Part shown: in pieces, positions 8,701 to 20,140 of the stretch
Position numbering within the stretch: the stretch's first letter is position 1
Layout of the letters: every line of letters begins with the position of its first letter
DNA from: Ceriagrion tenellum
Taxonomy: Eukaryota > Arthropoda > Insecta > Odonata > Coenagrionidae
Direction: 5' to 3'
DNA length: 64,000 nucleotides
Assembly: GCA_963169105.1 (NCBI GenBank)
Contig: OY720641.1
Location: 79,125,496 to 79,189,495, forward strand
Made by a program: the position numbers and the translations under genes
The notes under the pieces: model-generated
Told to the model about the DNA's origin: nothing
Seen by the model: only the letters and a program-made list of their open reading frames with translations
Database searches by the model: none

Positions 8701-10879
8701 AGCCTTTCCCTGCTTGGTCGAAGGTATGCTGGGACGACTTAAATCGCTCCCTTGACCTCATCCCCGGGAGCGTGCTTTCCTCTTTGTCTCCCGAAGAAGG
8801 TGTGGATTTTCTGTACACTATCCTCGAGGGTGCAGTTGAAGATTTCGTACCCATGGTCAAGCCCAAAACAAAAAGGTTCCCTTCCTGGTTCAAATTAGAC
8901 ACTATTCACACTCTCGGGAGCAAAAATCGTCCTTGGTATCTGTAAGCTTTCCCAAATGAGAACACCCGTCATGCTTTCGCCGAATTTCGTCGTTATTCAA
9001 AAAAGCTTATCCGCCGTGATCATAAGGAATATGTAAAGGGTCTATGCTCATCCATTTCTTCCAACGCAAAAAAATTCTGGTCCTTCGTAAACAGTCGCCG
9101 AAACCGCCCACGTATCCCTGATGAAGTGTCCTATGAAAAATTCAAAGCTGTGGGTCAAGATAGGCCAAACTTATTTAACAAATTCTTCACTGATTGCCTG
9201 GTCCCCTTATCTGATCTCCCCTTTAACCGCGATCACTCTCTCACTCCAGTCCGTGATCATTGTTTATCTAATTTGCTGACTAATCCCCGAGAGTTATTTG
9301 AGTTCCTTTGTAAAATCCCTCTTCATTGTGCCCCTGGCCCTGACGGCCTAAGTCCCATCCTCATGAGAAACTGTGCCTCCCCCCTCTCTCTCCCCTTGAG
9401 CCTCCTTTTAAACCGTTGCTTTTCCCTCGGCATTTTTCCTACTCAGTGGAAAGTGGCTAACATCATTCCTATACATAAAAACGGTCCAAAAGACGAAGTT
9501 TCTAACTACCGCCCGATCTCTTTACTACCGATACTATCATCTGTTTGTAAAAGGATTATTCTTAATTGGCTCTACTACTTTACATCTCCTTTTCTGTCTC
9601 AGAATCAACATGGTTTCCTTCCGGGCCGCTCCTGCCTCACCAACTTAGCTGTTTTTCAGCACCATGCAGTCAATTCCATTACCGACAAAAGACAACTTAA
9701 TGCTATCTTCCTAGATTTCTCTAAAGCCTTCGACCCTCTCGATCATACTCTCCTTCTCCACAAACCATCTCTTCGATTTAGCCTGCACGGTAATTTTCTA
9801 AACCTAATTAACTCCTTCCTCAGTGATAGAGCCCAGCGGGTCATACTTTCTGGCTCCTCATCCCATTGGTCACCTGTAACTTCTGGGGTTCCTCAGGGAA
9901 GTGTCCTCGGACCATATCTTTTTAATATTTTCATCGATGATTTAGCCTCCCTTATTCCTTCCTCACAAGCTCAAACTCTTCTTTACGCAGATGATTGTAA
10001 GATATTTAAGCAAATCAACAATGTCTCGGACTTTTGTGACCTCCAGGATGCCTTAGAGATGATTGCTGAATGGTGCAATGTCTGGAAACTCAAATTAAAC
10101 TCAAGCAAATACAATACCTTGTCAATTTCCCTTAAAAAATTCCCCCAGAACTTCAATTACAACGTAAACTCCCAGATTATCAATCGTGTCCCGTCCGTGA
10201 AAGACCTAGGTGTTTTGATGGACCAAAAACTCAACTACTGCGACCATTTTCTAGCAGTTAAAAATAAGGCTATGTCTCTCCTTGGGCTCCTCTACCGCTA
10301 CACAGAAATTACAGATCAACTTGCGCTAAGCTCATACATTTCACCTATTGTCCTTCCACTCATCAATTATTACTCCCCCATATGGTCCATCTCGGCTCCA
10401 TGTAATATTTCAACTCTTAAGAGTGTTACTAATTTTTTCTGCAAGATAGTAAAATACAGAGTGCCCCATTTTCACAATATGGCAACTGATACCATTTTGT
10501 CTACAGTCTCCTTACCTGATCTCAGGAAACTAATGCTCAAAACTCACCTTAAGCTCATTCCATTTTGTCTACAGTCTCCTAACCTGATCTCCGGAAACTT
10601 ATGCTCAAAACTGACCTTAAGCTCATTCATAGCATTCCCAACTCAACTACAGACTGCCCTGAACCGATCTCCAGCTTCAGTTTTCGAATCCCATCTAGAC
10701 CCACCCGCACGCACTCTCTACTCCACCTGCCCATTCCCAGATTATCCTTGACCAAACGCTCCCTCCACTTCCGCCTCTCCTCCCTGATAAATTCTCTTCC
10801 TACCAACATTGATCCGTTTTTGCTTTTATCCAACACTTTTACACAACGCACTCTCTCTCATTTCAGTAGCAATACTTAA
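8701..10879 (+). pseudogene. LINE reverse transcriptase with stop and C-terminal frameshift
   Basis: The linker (8701-9125) reads through one TAA at 8943 and then an open RT frame runs to 10751. Motifs in order: APGPDGLSP, NYRPISLLP, NQHGFLPGRSC, AIFLDFSKAFDPLDH (palm box A aspartate), SGVPQGSVLGP (box B), TLLYADDCKIF (box C, YADD at 9984-9995), WKLKLNSSKYN, and VKDLGVLMDQKL in the thumb. The catalytic aspartates are intact. At 10493-10628 a 68-bp direct duplication shifts the frame. The genuine C-terminus continues in the +2 frame to 10879 with SLHFRLSSLINSLPTNI, typical of these RTs. The stop at 10751 is therefore secondary. Confidence 0.88.
10493..10628 (+). repeat. 68-bp tandem duplication in RT coding sequence
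   Basis: 10493-10560 is repeated at 10561-10628 with few mismatches (both begin CATTTTGTCTACAGTCTCC). As 68 is not a multiple of three, everything downstream changes frame. The peptide around DLRKLMLKTHLKLI appears in both copies in different frames. Confidence 0.92.
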
Positions 10880-11055
10880 TCGCTTCTCTCCGCTGGTCCC
10901 TTAAAAAAATGATAATAAATAGTTATTGATCTTAGTTTTGTTTGAATTGTATGTGTCTATCTTCTGTGTTTGTTATATTGGGCCACTGTAAATTGGCAAG
11001 TATGCTATATGTGGACAAATTAAATAAATAAATAAATTAATTAATTAATAACTTA
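10880..11055 (+). repeat. LINE 3' UTR and AAAT-repeat tail
   Basis: Short 3' UTR containing a GGGCCACTGTAAATTGGC segment, then AAATAAATAAATAAATTAATTAATTAA (written as repeats of TAAA/TTAA) at about 11018-11048. The simple-repeat tail marks the 3' end of the element. Confidence 0.75.
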
Positions 11056-12582
11056 TATTTATTACTCCTATTAATAAGAAAATAGAGGAAAGGAACTTTC
11101 AAAGACTCTTTTTTTGATCACTCTAACAATTTCTTTTCGTAGAAAAGCGGTGATCTTATCTTAATTGATCACTTAATTGCACGTTTCACTAAGTGCCCCG
11201 CGTAGAAGCCGTCTCATCACTTAAGTGACAAGTCCACTGAAGTGGACATGGGGACCCCCAATTTAGTGGACTTGGGTAATATCGATAGTGTTCCTTCGAG
11301 GTGATCGAGGCCTTGTCTTCAATAGGTCGAGGAGTTTGGAAATTTATGCGCATCTTACCTGTGTTTGCATCATTTATAAGAGGAGTTTTTGTGTTCGTGT
11401 TATTCTTCTGTTTCATTATATTTGTGCTGTTATGCTAGTTTATAAATGCCAAAATATACTCAAACACTCGCGCGGTGCGAAGTTCTTCCCAGGAACACTA
11501 GTTGGGGCGACGGTAGATTTAAGATCTGTGTGTAGACGCTCGTCTGCATTTAAGGTAGTTTGAGCGAAATATCATTTTACCTAGAAATCAGTAAAAATTT
11601 GGTCTCATTACACAGAAGCAAAATCTCACCCTTCTAATTACATCAAAAATTCAACCTCTTACCACATTACTTTCGGAGTTATTTGCCAAAAAATACCAGC
11701 CCTTTTACATGAGAAATGGTGCGTGTATGCACTCCAGACAGACCTTATATTAAAAATGAGGCATTCCCTATACTAAGATCTCGTCAAAAATCAAGTCTGT
11801 AGTTTTCATGTTTTCTCAACTATTTTTTTAAAATTAATCATATTGTCACCGCAATAGGTTCTTGGGTATCACAAAAAACCTTTCGTTTTGAAGGAGTTTC
11901 AAACGCACCGCGCGAAAAAAATGAGTCAAGTTAAAGAGTTATTTGGATATTTTCATTAAATTACTTAACATTTCTGTCATATAAAACAATAGTATTGCAC
12001 CATTAGTGATGCAATATTTAATTCGTGTGTCCTACAGCTGGTAATATTAAAACGTATAGTTTGAATATATTGTCTATAATGACTAGGGAAGTATCTCGCG
12101 CAGACTACCATAAGGAGACCCTGTTTAAGTGCACGTGCATTGTAGTCGGGGCATATGGAATGCATCAGTTAAGAAATTTGTTACACCAAAATATATTATT
12201 TTTTTGTCGAAGATCACAAAACTGGTAATGGGTACAAAACAAAAAAAATTAAAATAGTACGCAGGCTTATAGACGCGAAGGATATGTCACGCTACGTCTT
12301 GATCAACTCTTTCAAGATTTGTACAGGAATCTTTAGTTTCAAAAACCAATATTTTTTATCACTGTATGGATTAAATTATGCTGAAGTATGCTGCATTTCT
12401 GGCTCTTCTTTTTAAGTCATTTGCAAAAAAAATAAGCGACTGCAATTATGAGATAAGGTCGGACTGTGCGACGAAGAGAAGATTTATTAAAAAGAATGAT
12501 GAAGATTTGACGGAAAGACGCGTCATAAATGTATTGGTGCGTAGTATTAATGTTTCTATTATATTTCCGTATAAAAGAATTA
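11056..12582. other. no gene recognised
   Basis: AT-rich DNA. A small stem pairs CAAGTCCACT with AGTGGACTTG around 11228-11275. The open frame at 11288-11563 has no recognisable features. Confidence 0.5.
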
Positions 12583-12827
12583 CTCGCCTCAATTTTTTTT
12601 CTAAAATCTCATAAAAACTAGGGTTTTTGAAGACGTTTTCAGCGTACGGTCTGGAAAAATAATCCCATTTAATAAATTAAGGAGGACACCAAAGAAGCTA
12701 TCGACAGGCGTAAAATAACCATAGATAGTGGATGTCATTTTGTCTAAATAATAGAGCACCCCAAAATACTTAAGCTGTACGCGTTTCCTAACATTCACTA
12801 ATCCGAAAATAAATTGATGCCAATAGT
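12583..12827. repeat. direct repeat, copy 1 (245 bp)
   Basis: Begins CTCGCCTCAATTTTTTTTC and ends CCAATAGT. It aligns along its full length, at roughly 90% identity by eye, with 13354-13598 in the same orientation, 771 bases downstream. The ends do not look like LTR termini (no TG...CA). Confidence 0.85.
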
Positions 12828-13353
12828 TTCAACGATAAACCCACCATATATTGTAGATTGTATTCAGGAATGCGAAATCGTTAAGTTAATAGTTGGAAAA
12901 CTTTGCATAGATGGCCTGCAATATTTTCGTTTGAGTGAGTTTATTTAAATGCGTCCCATACTTATGCCAAAAGGTATCTCGCCCTGTGGGTATTATTATC
13001 CTAGCAGAAATAAAGAGTGGTACATGGGGGTGCTGGTTCTATTATTTAATACTCTGTGCACTGTGTAAAATATTTAAATGAACTTGACTTTAGCCAAGTA
13101 TTAGGAGAAATGTTTAGAGTATTTTACTTTATAATGATTAAGAACATCGAACAATAAAGTTATATTCAGTTCTTGCCTATACGCAGTACTTTTTTTGCGG
13201 ATTTTTAACAGGTACACAAAACAGTCAAAACCAAAACGGCCAGTCTCTAAAAACTACATAAGCATTCATACAAATAACAAAAATTAAATATTACACCTAA
13301 AGGAGTATATGGTGATCTTTGGGAAATATATGGAGAGACGGATAACAGTATTG
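12828..13353. other. spacer between direct repeats
   Basis: About 526 bases with no open frame of note. No primer-binding site or polypurine tract could be identified, so there is no support for an LTR element. Confidence 0.5.
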
Positions 13354-13598
13354 CTCGCCTCAATTTTTTTTCTAAAATCTCATAAAAACTAGGGTTTTTG
13401 AAGACGTTTTCGGCGTACGGTCTGGAAAAATAATCCCATGTAATAAATTAAGGAGGACACCAAAGAAGCCATCGACCGGTGTAAAACAACCATAGATATC
13501 GGATGTCATTTTGTCTGAATAATAGAGATTCCCAAAATACTTAAACTGGACGCGTTTCCCAACATTCACCAACCCGGAAATAAATTATTACCAATAGT
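13354..13598. repeat. direct repeat, copy 2 (245 bp)
   Basis: Partner of the repeat at 12583-12827. The two are about equally long with scattered substitutions only, so they arose by duplication or are two copies of an unknown element. Confidence 0.85.
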
Positions 13599-15780
13599 GG
13601 CGAGATAATTACATATATTTTTATTTGGAGTTTCTGAAAAAAATGGTTGTCTGGGTAATAGAAAGTCTTAAAATTTAAGAAAATACCCTGGAATGATGTT
13701 GTGAAAAGAAAAATGTGGTACATATGAACATTTTTGGTAGGCTATAGTTAGGCTGCTAATTACGGCCAGAGAAGATTTGTTGACGATAGTGTCTTTCCTT
13801 AAATCCTAGGGTGAGAAACAAATGTGTACGGGATTAGTTTTTCCAGAGGGATTGTGATGTGGGACGGTAACTAGAAAAAAATTAATGGGACGGTAAAAGT
13901 TTTTTAATATAGTCGGGAATGCTGAGGACCGTAAGTGGGAACAGTACTCAAGAGCTATTATTTCGTAATAAATATTCTTAAGGATGAATGGCATTCTTAA
14001 CTCCTGAGAATAGAAACTTTGAAAAAAAAATTGTTTAAAAACCTCAAATTTACGGTTGACCAATTGTGATAGCTTATAATGATGCTGGCTTCTTTTACCT
14101 TAATTGCTCTAATGAAGCTAATGAACGGTGTACGCATAAAATCTAATTTCATGCACACTAAAGCAAGACTTGCTGGAAAAAGCAGTCCGCCGCCACTGCG
14201 TAATGATCTTACTTGTGAGTTCACCGTACGTGGCTGGCAAGAAAAAGAGGCGAGGCGTTGGAGACATACGGTGGAGCCAGGCTCTCGCGCCTACTTCCAT
14301 TAAAGCTACTCTTTCTTGTTGCCGCAAAGTTTTAAGTGAACTCTCCTTTCGAATGAAGTTGAAACAGCATCCAATGCTCAGGAAAACTCTAATGTGCAGG
14401 ACTCGTGACGTTCTTCTGGGCGTGAATTTGTGTTAGATGTGTGATACAATAGGTCTCAAGGCACTTTGTAAATACGCTCAAATTAGTTTTTAATATGCGC
14501 ATACATTAGCGAGTATGATCGCTGTTGATAAGTATTTTTTCTTCTGTGTCTTAAATTTTCTGAAATTTACGAATAAAAATTTCCTTTCGGATTCTCACCC
14601 AGCCACCATTTGAAGATGTATCGTTATAAGCTGGTCAAATGATGTCGTCTCATCCTCTACTATCTCAGATAAACCGTTAATACCTATACTGTGTGTGGGT
14701 GAGTTCTTTTCCTTATTTTAAAGACGGTGGACAATTGATAATTTCCCTAATTTTTGTGGAAGAAGATGCCAGTAACCTTCCCAGAATAGCAACGGAGGTA
14801 ATGTTTTCTTTCATAGTATAAATCAAAGTTCTGGAATTGGGAGAAACTTTTCGTTCAAATTGTTAACCCCGCCCCAATATCTTTGTTTTCCGGGTGACCG
14901 TACCTTCGTTACTTTCAGCAATCAGACCATGACCTAGCGTGCATATTATCTTCTAGTCTTTTTCTCAAAGGCAATTTTTAATTAGTGTCACTCATCGCCG
15001 AGGTTTTTAAAGCAAGTGAAAGCTCTCATCCACAAAGACATTGTTTTTCTCGTTGTAATAACATAAGTTTAATTAAGTTACCATATCATGTTTATTATAA
15101 AAATAGAAATGTGATTTTTTTCTTCGATGAATTGCCAAATAAATTTACTTAAAGATTTGTTCTGACAACTTTTATGATATCTCTGAAATTAATTATGCCT
15201 TCGCACATTATTTCTTTCTAAAGAATTAAATTACGACGAATATTCGAGAGGCATCTTGTAAAGAAGATGCCCGTAGCAATTATGATAGCAGAAGAAGTAT
15301 AAAATATATATCTTGTACCCCCCTGTAACACGTTTTAAATCTCACGAATCATTACTAGTCATTGAAATCCGGTGTTTTCATTGTGACTGCGGAATGCCTC
15401 TGAAAGAATGTGTGTGTTGCCATAGCTCGGTAACTAAGGAGTTGTGTGACACCATGTTGACAGACAAAACAAAATCTTAAAATCACCTCCCCGACCTCTT
15501 CCGGAAATTACGAACTTTCCTTCTGAAACACCCTGTGTGTACACTGAATCTGAAATTCAAGTAGTTGCAAGAGCAATATGAGTTTGGTTAAAATTCTGTT
15601 TTTTCTCAAGGTAAGTAAATTTTGATATATGACTTTCGAAGCATGTAGTGAGTTAACCTTTTATATTTAAAGGCAGATATGTATATGTTTATAAACAATA
15701 TTTTTTCTTTATTTAAGCCTGTGTTTAATTGAACTGAAAGTTCTAAGGTTATAAATGCTAGTGTAAAAATAATTTCAAAT
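13599..15780. other. no gene recognised
   Basis: Mostly AT-rich. A GC-richer patch at 14130-14420 is open in overlapping frames on both strands, but the translations have no recognised domain. Confidence 0.5.
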
Positions 15781-15788
15781 GTGGTGGT

Positions 15789-16779
15789 GGGGCACGTTTA
15801 CGCATTCTCTTCGGGGCACATTTACGCACTGCGTAAATGTGCCCCAGCTGCATATATTCATTTCGTGCCATTTGATTATCGAGATAGGTCCTTAAATGAG
15901 TGTCCTAGGCCTTCTACTTCAACACAGGGTACTTTCCGACCCCTGAACAAATAAGGCCTTTTGAAAAAAAGACCAAAGCTTGACACCAAAAAAAAAGGAA
16001 AAAGAAAAAGGAAGTCTGCCATCCTTACCGATACACCAATCAAAGAATCCCTCAGAAAAGAGCAGGAAGAAACAAAAGCTAAAAGAAACTAAGAGGGAAA
16101 AAAAATTGCTTTTTGTGTCTAATGCTTTTAAAACAAAGGCAACAAAACCAAAAATAAAGTAACTAAGACAAAAGGCAAGATCCTACCAATACAAATAAAA
16201 CAACCAATCAATGATGACTCAGAAGATGAGGATGAGGATTGTGTCTGTATTTATTGCGTGCAATGATACAAATGTAGCAAAAGTAGGCAAGAATGGGTGC
16301 AGTGAACGCGATGCAAATGATGGGCCCACAAGGATTGCGCCACAGGGAACAGTTTGTTTTTTGTGTGCATAAACTGCAACAGTGATGATGAAGATGCCGA
16401 ATAAGTTGCGTAATGCTTTAATATGTTGTTCTTCTAAAAATAGTTTTATGTACCACTAATAAAGTTTTTATCAAATTTATCTACATTCAAGCGTTATTTA
16501 TTAGTAATGTAATTTAATCTCAGCTGTTTACTAGTGCGTAAACGTGCCCCAGTGGATGCGTAAATGTGCCCCGTATCCGGGGTACGTTTACGCACCCGAC
16601 ATGAGAGTGAATTAGTTTAATTTTCACAGTTATATATGAGATATTGTAAAAAATATTTTTGAAACATTATAGCCTGATAACTGGTCTATAACGTTAAGAA
16701 ATGTATACTTTAAAAGAGCAGACAAAAAAATGTGAAAAATAATATAAAAAATCCGCGTAAACGTGCCCCGGTCTCCCCT
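15789..16779 (+). mobile_element. pogo-like DNA transposon remnant with repeated terminal motif
   Basis: About 1 kb bounded by GGGGCACGTTTACGC at 15789-15803 and its inverse at 16755-16769; the right end continues as CCGGTCTCCCCTA. The same 15-mer (one or two bases variable) also occurs at 15813-15827, 15831-15845, 16536-16550, 16558-16572 and 16579-16593. Inside is the C-terminal end of a DDE_1 (pogo/Tigger) transposase. The catalytic domain is missing, so this is an internally deleted copy. The left outer flank is decayed, and a TA target duplication could not be confirmed on both sides. Confidence 0.7.
15990..16404 (+). pseudogene. pogo-like transposase C-terminal remnant with zinc-binding tail
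   Basis: In one frame, with several stops, the sequence shows KSAILTDTPIKESL, the linker typical of pogo/Tigger-type transposases, a lysine-rich stretch and an acidic run NDDSEDEDEDC. It then ends in a cysteine/histidine tail with CVCIYC, EWVQ, WAHKDC and FFVCINC. This CxxC...WAHxxC...CxxC arrangement is the PHD-like end found on many arthropod DDE_1 transposases. Three in-frame TGA codons interrupt the tail, one at a position where cysteine is expected. A stop (TAA) ends it at 16404, with an AATAAAG signal shortly after (near 16460). The open frame at 15980-16162 is a shadow. Confidence 0.75.
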
Positions 16780-17170
16780 ACTTTGACAGCTTTGGTAACA
16801 TTAACGGTGAAATCATTAATACGTTCTTTCATAGATTTGGCTGCTGTATTAATAATTATGGTCCTGGTGGATGCAGGTTAGTACAAATTGTGATGTATTA
16901 TATATTCTCGGAGTGTATTTTCATGCTTCGTCGTACTCACTCCACTGTGACAGTGAGGACCGGCCGCGCACTTCTGTAGCCTGCTGTAGTAATAAGTCTA
17001 GGATGTCATATGTGCGGAAAGTATCAAGAACAGCCCTGATGTCTTACATAAATGAGAAAGGGAGGGAACAAGGCCCGAATGGTGACTCAAATTAGATTTT
17101 TGAGGACTTTATGAAGAACGCAAGGATTTACAGTCCTTAATGTCGAGTAATACGTACCCTTTCCCACCTG
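16780..17170. other. no gene recognised
   Basis: Nothing identifiable between the pogo remnant and the next LINE copy. Confidence 0.45.
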
Positions 17171-17175
17171 TTATC

Positions 17176-17644
17176 TATTAATAGGATTTGTAAAAATGGT
17201 TCTAGGTAAATGCGACGAGAGAGTACGAGAAAGAAGCTATTTTACACTTGTCAGGCCTCATTTAGAATATGCCGCTAGTATATGGGATCCGTACGAGGAA
17301 GGTATGATTAAAGAATTAGAGCGTGAGCAAAGGAGATCCGCTAGATTTGTTAAAGGCCGTTATGATAATTGTATAAGTGTTACGAATTTAATAGAAGAAC
17401 TAGGGTGGAATTACTATCAGAACGCAGGTTAAAATTTAGGTTAAATATTTTAAGTAAATTCGAAACCGATTTGTTCACAGATGACGCTAGCTATATATTA
17501 AGGACCCCTGCGTATTATGCTAGGTTTGATCAGATTAACAAGATTAGAGAGATAGATAGTCGTACCGATAGATTTAAAATGTCATTTTTCCCGCGTACCA
17601 TAAGAGAGGACAATAGGCAGCGTAGCAAAGGGATAGGTAGGTGA
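17176..17644 (+). pseudogene. RT C-terminal fragment, one-base frameshift
   Basis: Begins GFVKMVLGKCDERVRERSYF and continues VRPHLEYAASIWDPYEEG, RRSARFVKGRYDN and LIEELGW. There a one-base deletion near 17406 (TGGGAATTA in the sister copy at 7.16 kb, TGGAATTA here) shifts the frame. The next frame carries LLSERRLKFRLNILSKF, RTPAYYARFDQINKIREID and FKMSFFPRTIRED to the stop at 17642-17644. No active-site motif is present. Confidence 0.86.
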
Positions 17645-17866
17645 AAAATAGTAAGAGTAGTCTGTAGTGCATGATGCATGTAATAACAACCAATAATCCC
17701 TTTCTTATTATGTAGATACTAACCATCTAGCTGCATGTGACCCTATTATCTAGTATGCCTCCCTTAAATATCCTACTTACATGGCAATAGTGCATGTTTG
17801 GTGATCTTCACCCCCTGCCACACACCCTCGTGGTGGCTCGCAGGGTATTACGTAGATGTAGATGAA
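17176..17866 (+). mobile_element. CR1-like LINE 3' copy (subfamily B)
   Basis: Plus-strand, 5'-truncated in the RT thumb region. Coding part to 17644, 3' UTR, hairpins at 17800-17812 (GGTGA-TCT-TCACC) and 17813-17845 (CCCTGC...GCAGGG), and a short GTAGAT tail. Same 3' UTR as the copies at 6.7-7.49 and 19.96-20.14 kb. Confidence 0.86.
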
Positions 17867-18296
17867 TAATCTATATATTGTACGTCAGATCTAATAGCCT
17901 ATCTTAAGGAATCGGCAGTGATCAGAAATCAAAGGTACGATAATACATTTACCGAAGAAATATAGCACTTAACAATGCTATAGTCAGATTCCTCTCATTG
18001 GCACTACATCATGGCCCAATTTTACTCTGCCATAATAATTTTAACTGATTGCCTATCCATTGACTCAGCCATTTAACACATCCTTTCCATGTACTCAGTA
18101 AAAAAAGAGAGTTGAGTTTTTTAATCTCATGACTTCGTATAGCAGATGGGAAGGTGATTTAAGGTGGAATCAATGACCATACGATATTCAATTCATGATT
18201 ATAGAACTCTTTTAGGGCAGTCCGAAAGTGACGCATATGAGTATGCTCATTACAAACACGAAATGGTTCATTAACTGAAAAGACTTTGAGAGTAGA
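17867..18296. other. no gene recognised
   Basis: Unique-looking AT-rich spacer between two LINE copies in opposite orientation. Confidence 0.4.
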
Positions 18297-18297
18297 T

Positions 18298-18772
18298 ATC
18301 TACATCTACGTCATACCCTGCAAGCCACCCAAAGGGTGTGTGGCAGGGGGTGCTTCCACACCAGGCATGCATGAATGATACGGTAGATCACCGAAATTAC
18401 ATTGAAACCCGCGTACCACACATGCAAAGCGCCAATTTAAAATCTAATAACCAAGAAACATTCTATCGTCAATCGTTCCAACGTGCAAGGGGTACAAGGA
18501 CTACTACTGCAGATTCAAAATATCATGCATAAATAAGAACATCAATATTTACATCATGCATAAATAAGAGAGTGGAGAATATAATGAGAAAGATTTACTG
18601 TCCGCCTATTGTCACTACTCGAACTATTCATAACGACGATCACAGCTGTTATGGTCCCGAATGGTACGCGGAAAAAATGACATTTTATACCTATCTGTTC
18701 TACAATCTAGCTCTAATTTTATTGGCGCGATCTAATCTGCCGTAGTAGGAGGGGGGGTTAATAGTATGTTTA
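18298..18772 (-). mobile_element. CR1-like LINE 3' copy (subfamily A)
   Basis: Minus strand; tail at 18298-18312. The 3' UTR is close to that of the copy at 3.37-3.72 kb, including the repeated CTTATTTATGCATGAT segment. Coding remnant at about 18630-18770 reads PPSYYGRLDRANKIRA in one frame and then breaks. The hairpin next to the tail has GGTGT-GGAA-GCACC, a wobble pair with a changed tetraloop compared with 3636-3649. Confidence 0.85.
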
Positions 18773-19664
18773 AATGATATAGATGATGAGGTAGGGGTGC
18801 TGAGAGAGATGATGTCCCAGATCTCGAGAGGGATGGATTTTGCGTTGTCCACTCGTGAATAAATATCCCCAAACTTGAAAAAGTAAAAGAAAGTAAGAAC
18901 TTTCCAATATCCACGAAAAATAACTTGAGTCAATTCGCCGTCTATGGCTTTGACTTTTGCAGTCATTTGCTTTCAGAATGACTTTGCAAATCAAAACCTT
19001 AATGGGCTTAGTGAATCAAATCTTTTTTGTAGATAATGCCAATTTTCATGTTATTTTACAATGTCATGTAAAATGACCTCCAAGAGACGCCTGATACCAT
19101 TAAGTCCTCCTGACTTTTGAAGTGAACCGTTCATGGAGGTGGCTTTCTCGGTGAATTATATATGCGAGAATACGTGTGTAGCGAATGTGGCAGTTTAGAT
19201 TCGTAACCACAATTTTTTTCCAGTTGCAGCGCTTGTTGCCTGTTATTCTCAGCTCATTCTGGAAATGATAAAATTTGTGTTGATGAACTTCTAATACAAC
19301 ATCCCTTTCATGAAGTTGAGTAACTATGTCATCTTTTTCAAATTCCAGAAATGAGTGTACAAAAGAGACAAGTACATTAAAATGTTTATGTAAGGCGTAA
19401 GTGTGACGCTCATGGTCCGAGTGCAACATCCAGGATACAGGCTTTGGTGAGACAATTGCATGTACTAGTGGTAGCTGATTTTGAGAGGCATTATAATTTT
19501 CCAATATGGAGCCCATTATCGTCAATATTTGTCTTTTCCTGTCGGTAAATTGAGATAAATGTTTCTCGCCATCGGTGAATACCATTTTAAAACTACGTAA
19601 TCATCGAAAAAATGTTTATGGTAGGCAGCGTTGAAACGACAACCTATGGTGTTTAAATTTTAAG
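18773..19664 (-). other. unrecognised 161-codon open frame in spacer
   Basis: The minus-strand frame from 19585 to 19100 is open for 161 codons. The translation is mixed and His-rich, without transmembrane segments or a domain I recognise. I see no ribosomal context, splice pattern or neighbour that would support it. It could be part of an unidentified element next to the fold-back at 19665. Confidence 0.2.
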
Positions 19665-19895
19665 GTAACAATAAGTTTTGTGTAAATTTCTCGGGCTCGC
19701 CACCGGGTAAGATATTCATAGGCAGCCGACGTTTCGGATTCCGACTCGTTACCCATTCTCAAGGCTACAAGAATGGGTAACGAGACTGAACCCGAAACGT
19801 CGGCTGCCTGTGATTATCTTACCGGGTGGCGAGCCCGAGAAATTTACACAAATTTTACTCGCCGGGAAAGTGTAAAATCATACGTAACAATAAGT
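19665..19895. mobile_element. fold-back element with 12-bp target-site duplication
   Basis: The perfect direct repeat GTAACAATAAGT (19665-19676 and 19884-19895) encloses about 207 bases. Most of that is one inverted repeat: arms of about 80-90 bases (19679-19767 and 19775-19853) with a very short loop, containing TTTCTCGGGCTCGCCACCGGG and CCGACGTTTCGG. A related element is at 63293-63445. Clean target duplications and long inverted repeats with a ..CGAAACGTCGG.. core resemble the terminal parts of Penelope-like elements (inference). No coding capacity. Confidence 0.85.
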
Positions 19896-19957
19896 GTTTC
19901 CCGGCGTTACTCTATGATAATCAATAATCAACTCTCAACCACTCTCAACCAAGATCT

Positions 19958-20140
19958 CAACCAATAATCTCTTCCTTATTATGTAGATACTAACCATCTT
20001 GCTCCATGTAACCCTATTTTCTGGCATGTCTCATTTAAATATCCTAGTTGCATGTCAATAGTGCATGTTTGGTGATCTTCACCCACTGCCACACACCCTC
20101 CTGGTGGCTCGCAGGGTAATACGTAGATGTAGATGTATGA
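19958..20140 (+). mobile_element. CR1-like LINE 3' UTR only (subfamily B)
   Basis: Severely truncated copy consisting of the last ~180 bases of the subfamily-B 3' UTR with the terminal hairpin (CCACTGCC...GCAGGG; one pair of the outer stem is lost) and GTAGAT tail. It lies about 60 bases from the fold-back element. Confidence 0.82.

Larger units (their letters stand above)
7560..11055 (+). mobile_element. near full-length APE-type LINE (CR1/L2/Jockey group)
   Basis: The most complete element in the window. The approximate order is 5' UTR (start not resolved), leader with a 2A-like motif (7914-7970), APE endonuclease (7986-8640), RT (about 8700-10880), 3' UTR, and an AAAT-repeat tail at 11018-11045. 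It is inactive: frame change near 8190, frame change at an 11-C tract (8689-8699), in-frame TAA at 8943, and a 68-bp duplication at 10493-10628. It is distinct from the CR1-like copies nearby in both RT sequence and tail. Confidence 0.85.

Noticed and set aside
12583..13598. LTR retrotransposon with 245-bp LTRs
   Set aside because: No TG..CA ends, primer-binding site, polypurine tract, gag or pol sequence between the repeats.
19677..19883. Confident hammerhead ribozyme in the 19.7 kb fold-back
   Set aside because: A GAAAC-like segment is present, but the CUGANGA core is not; the nearest sequence is CUUGAGA, which does not fit the core.
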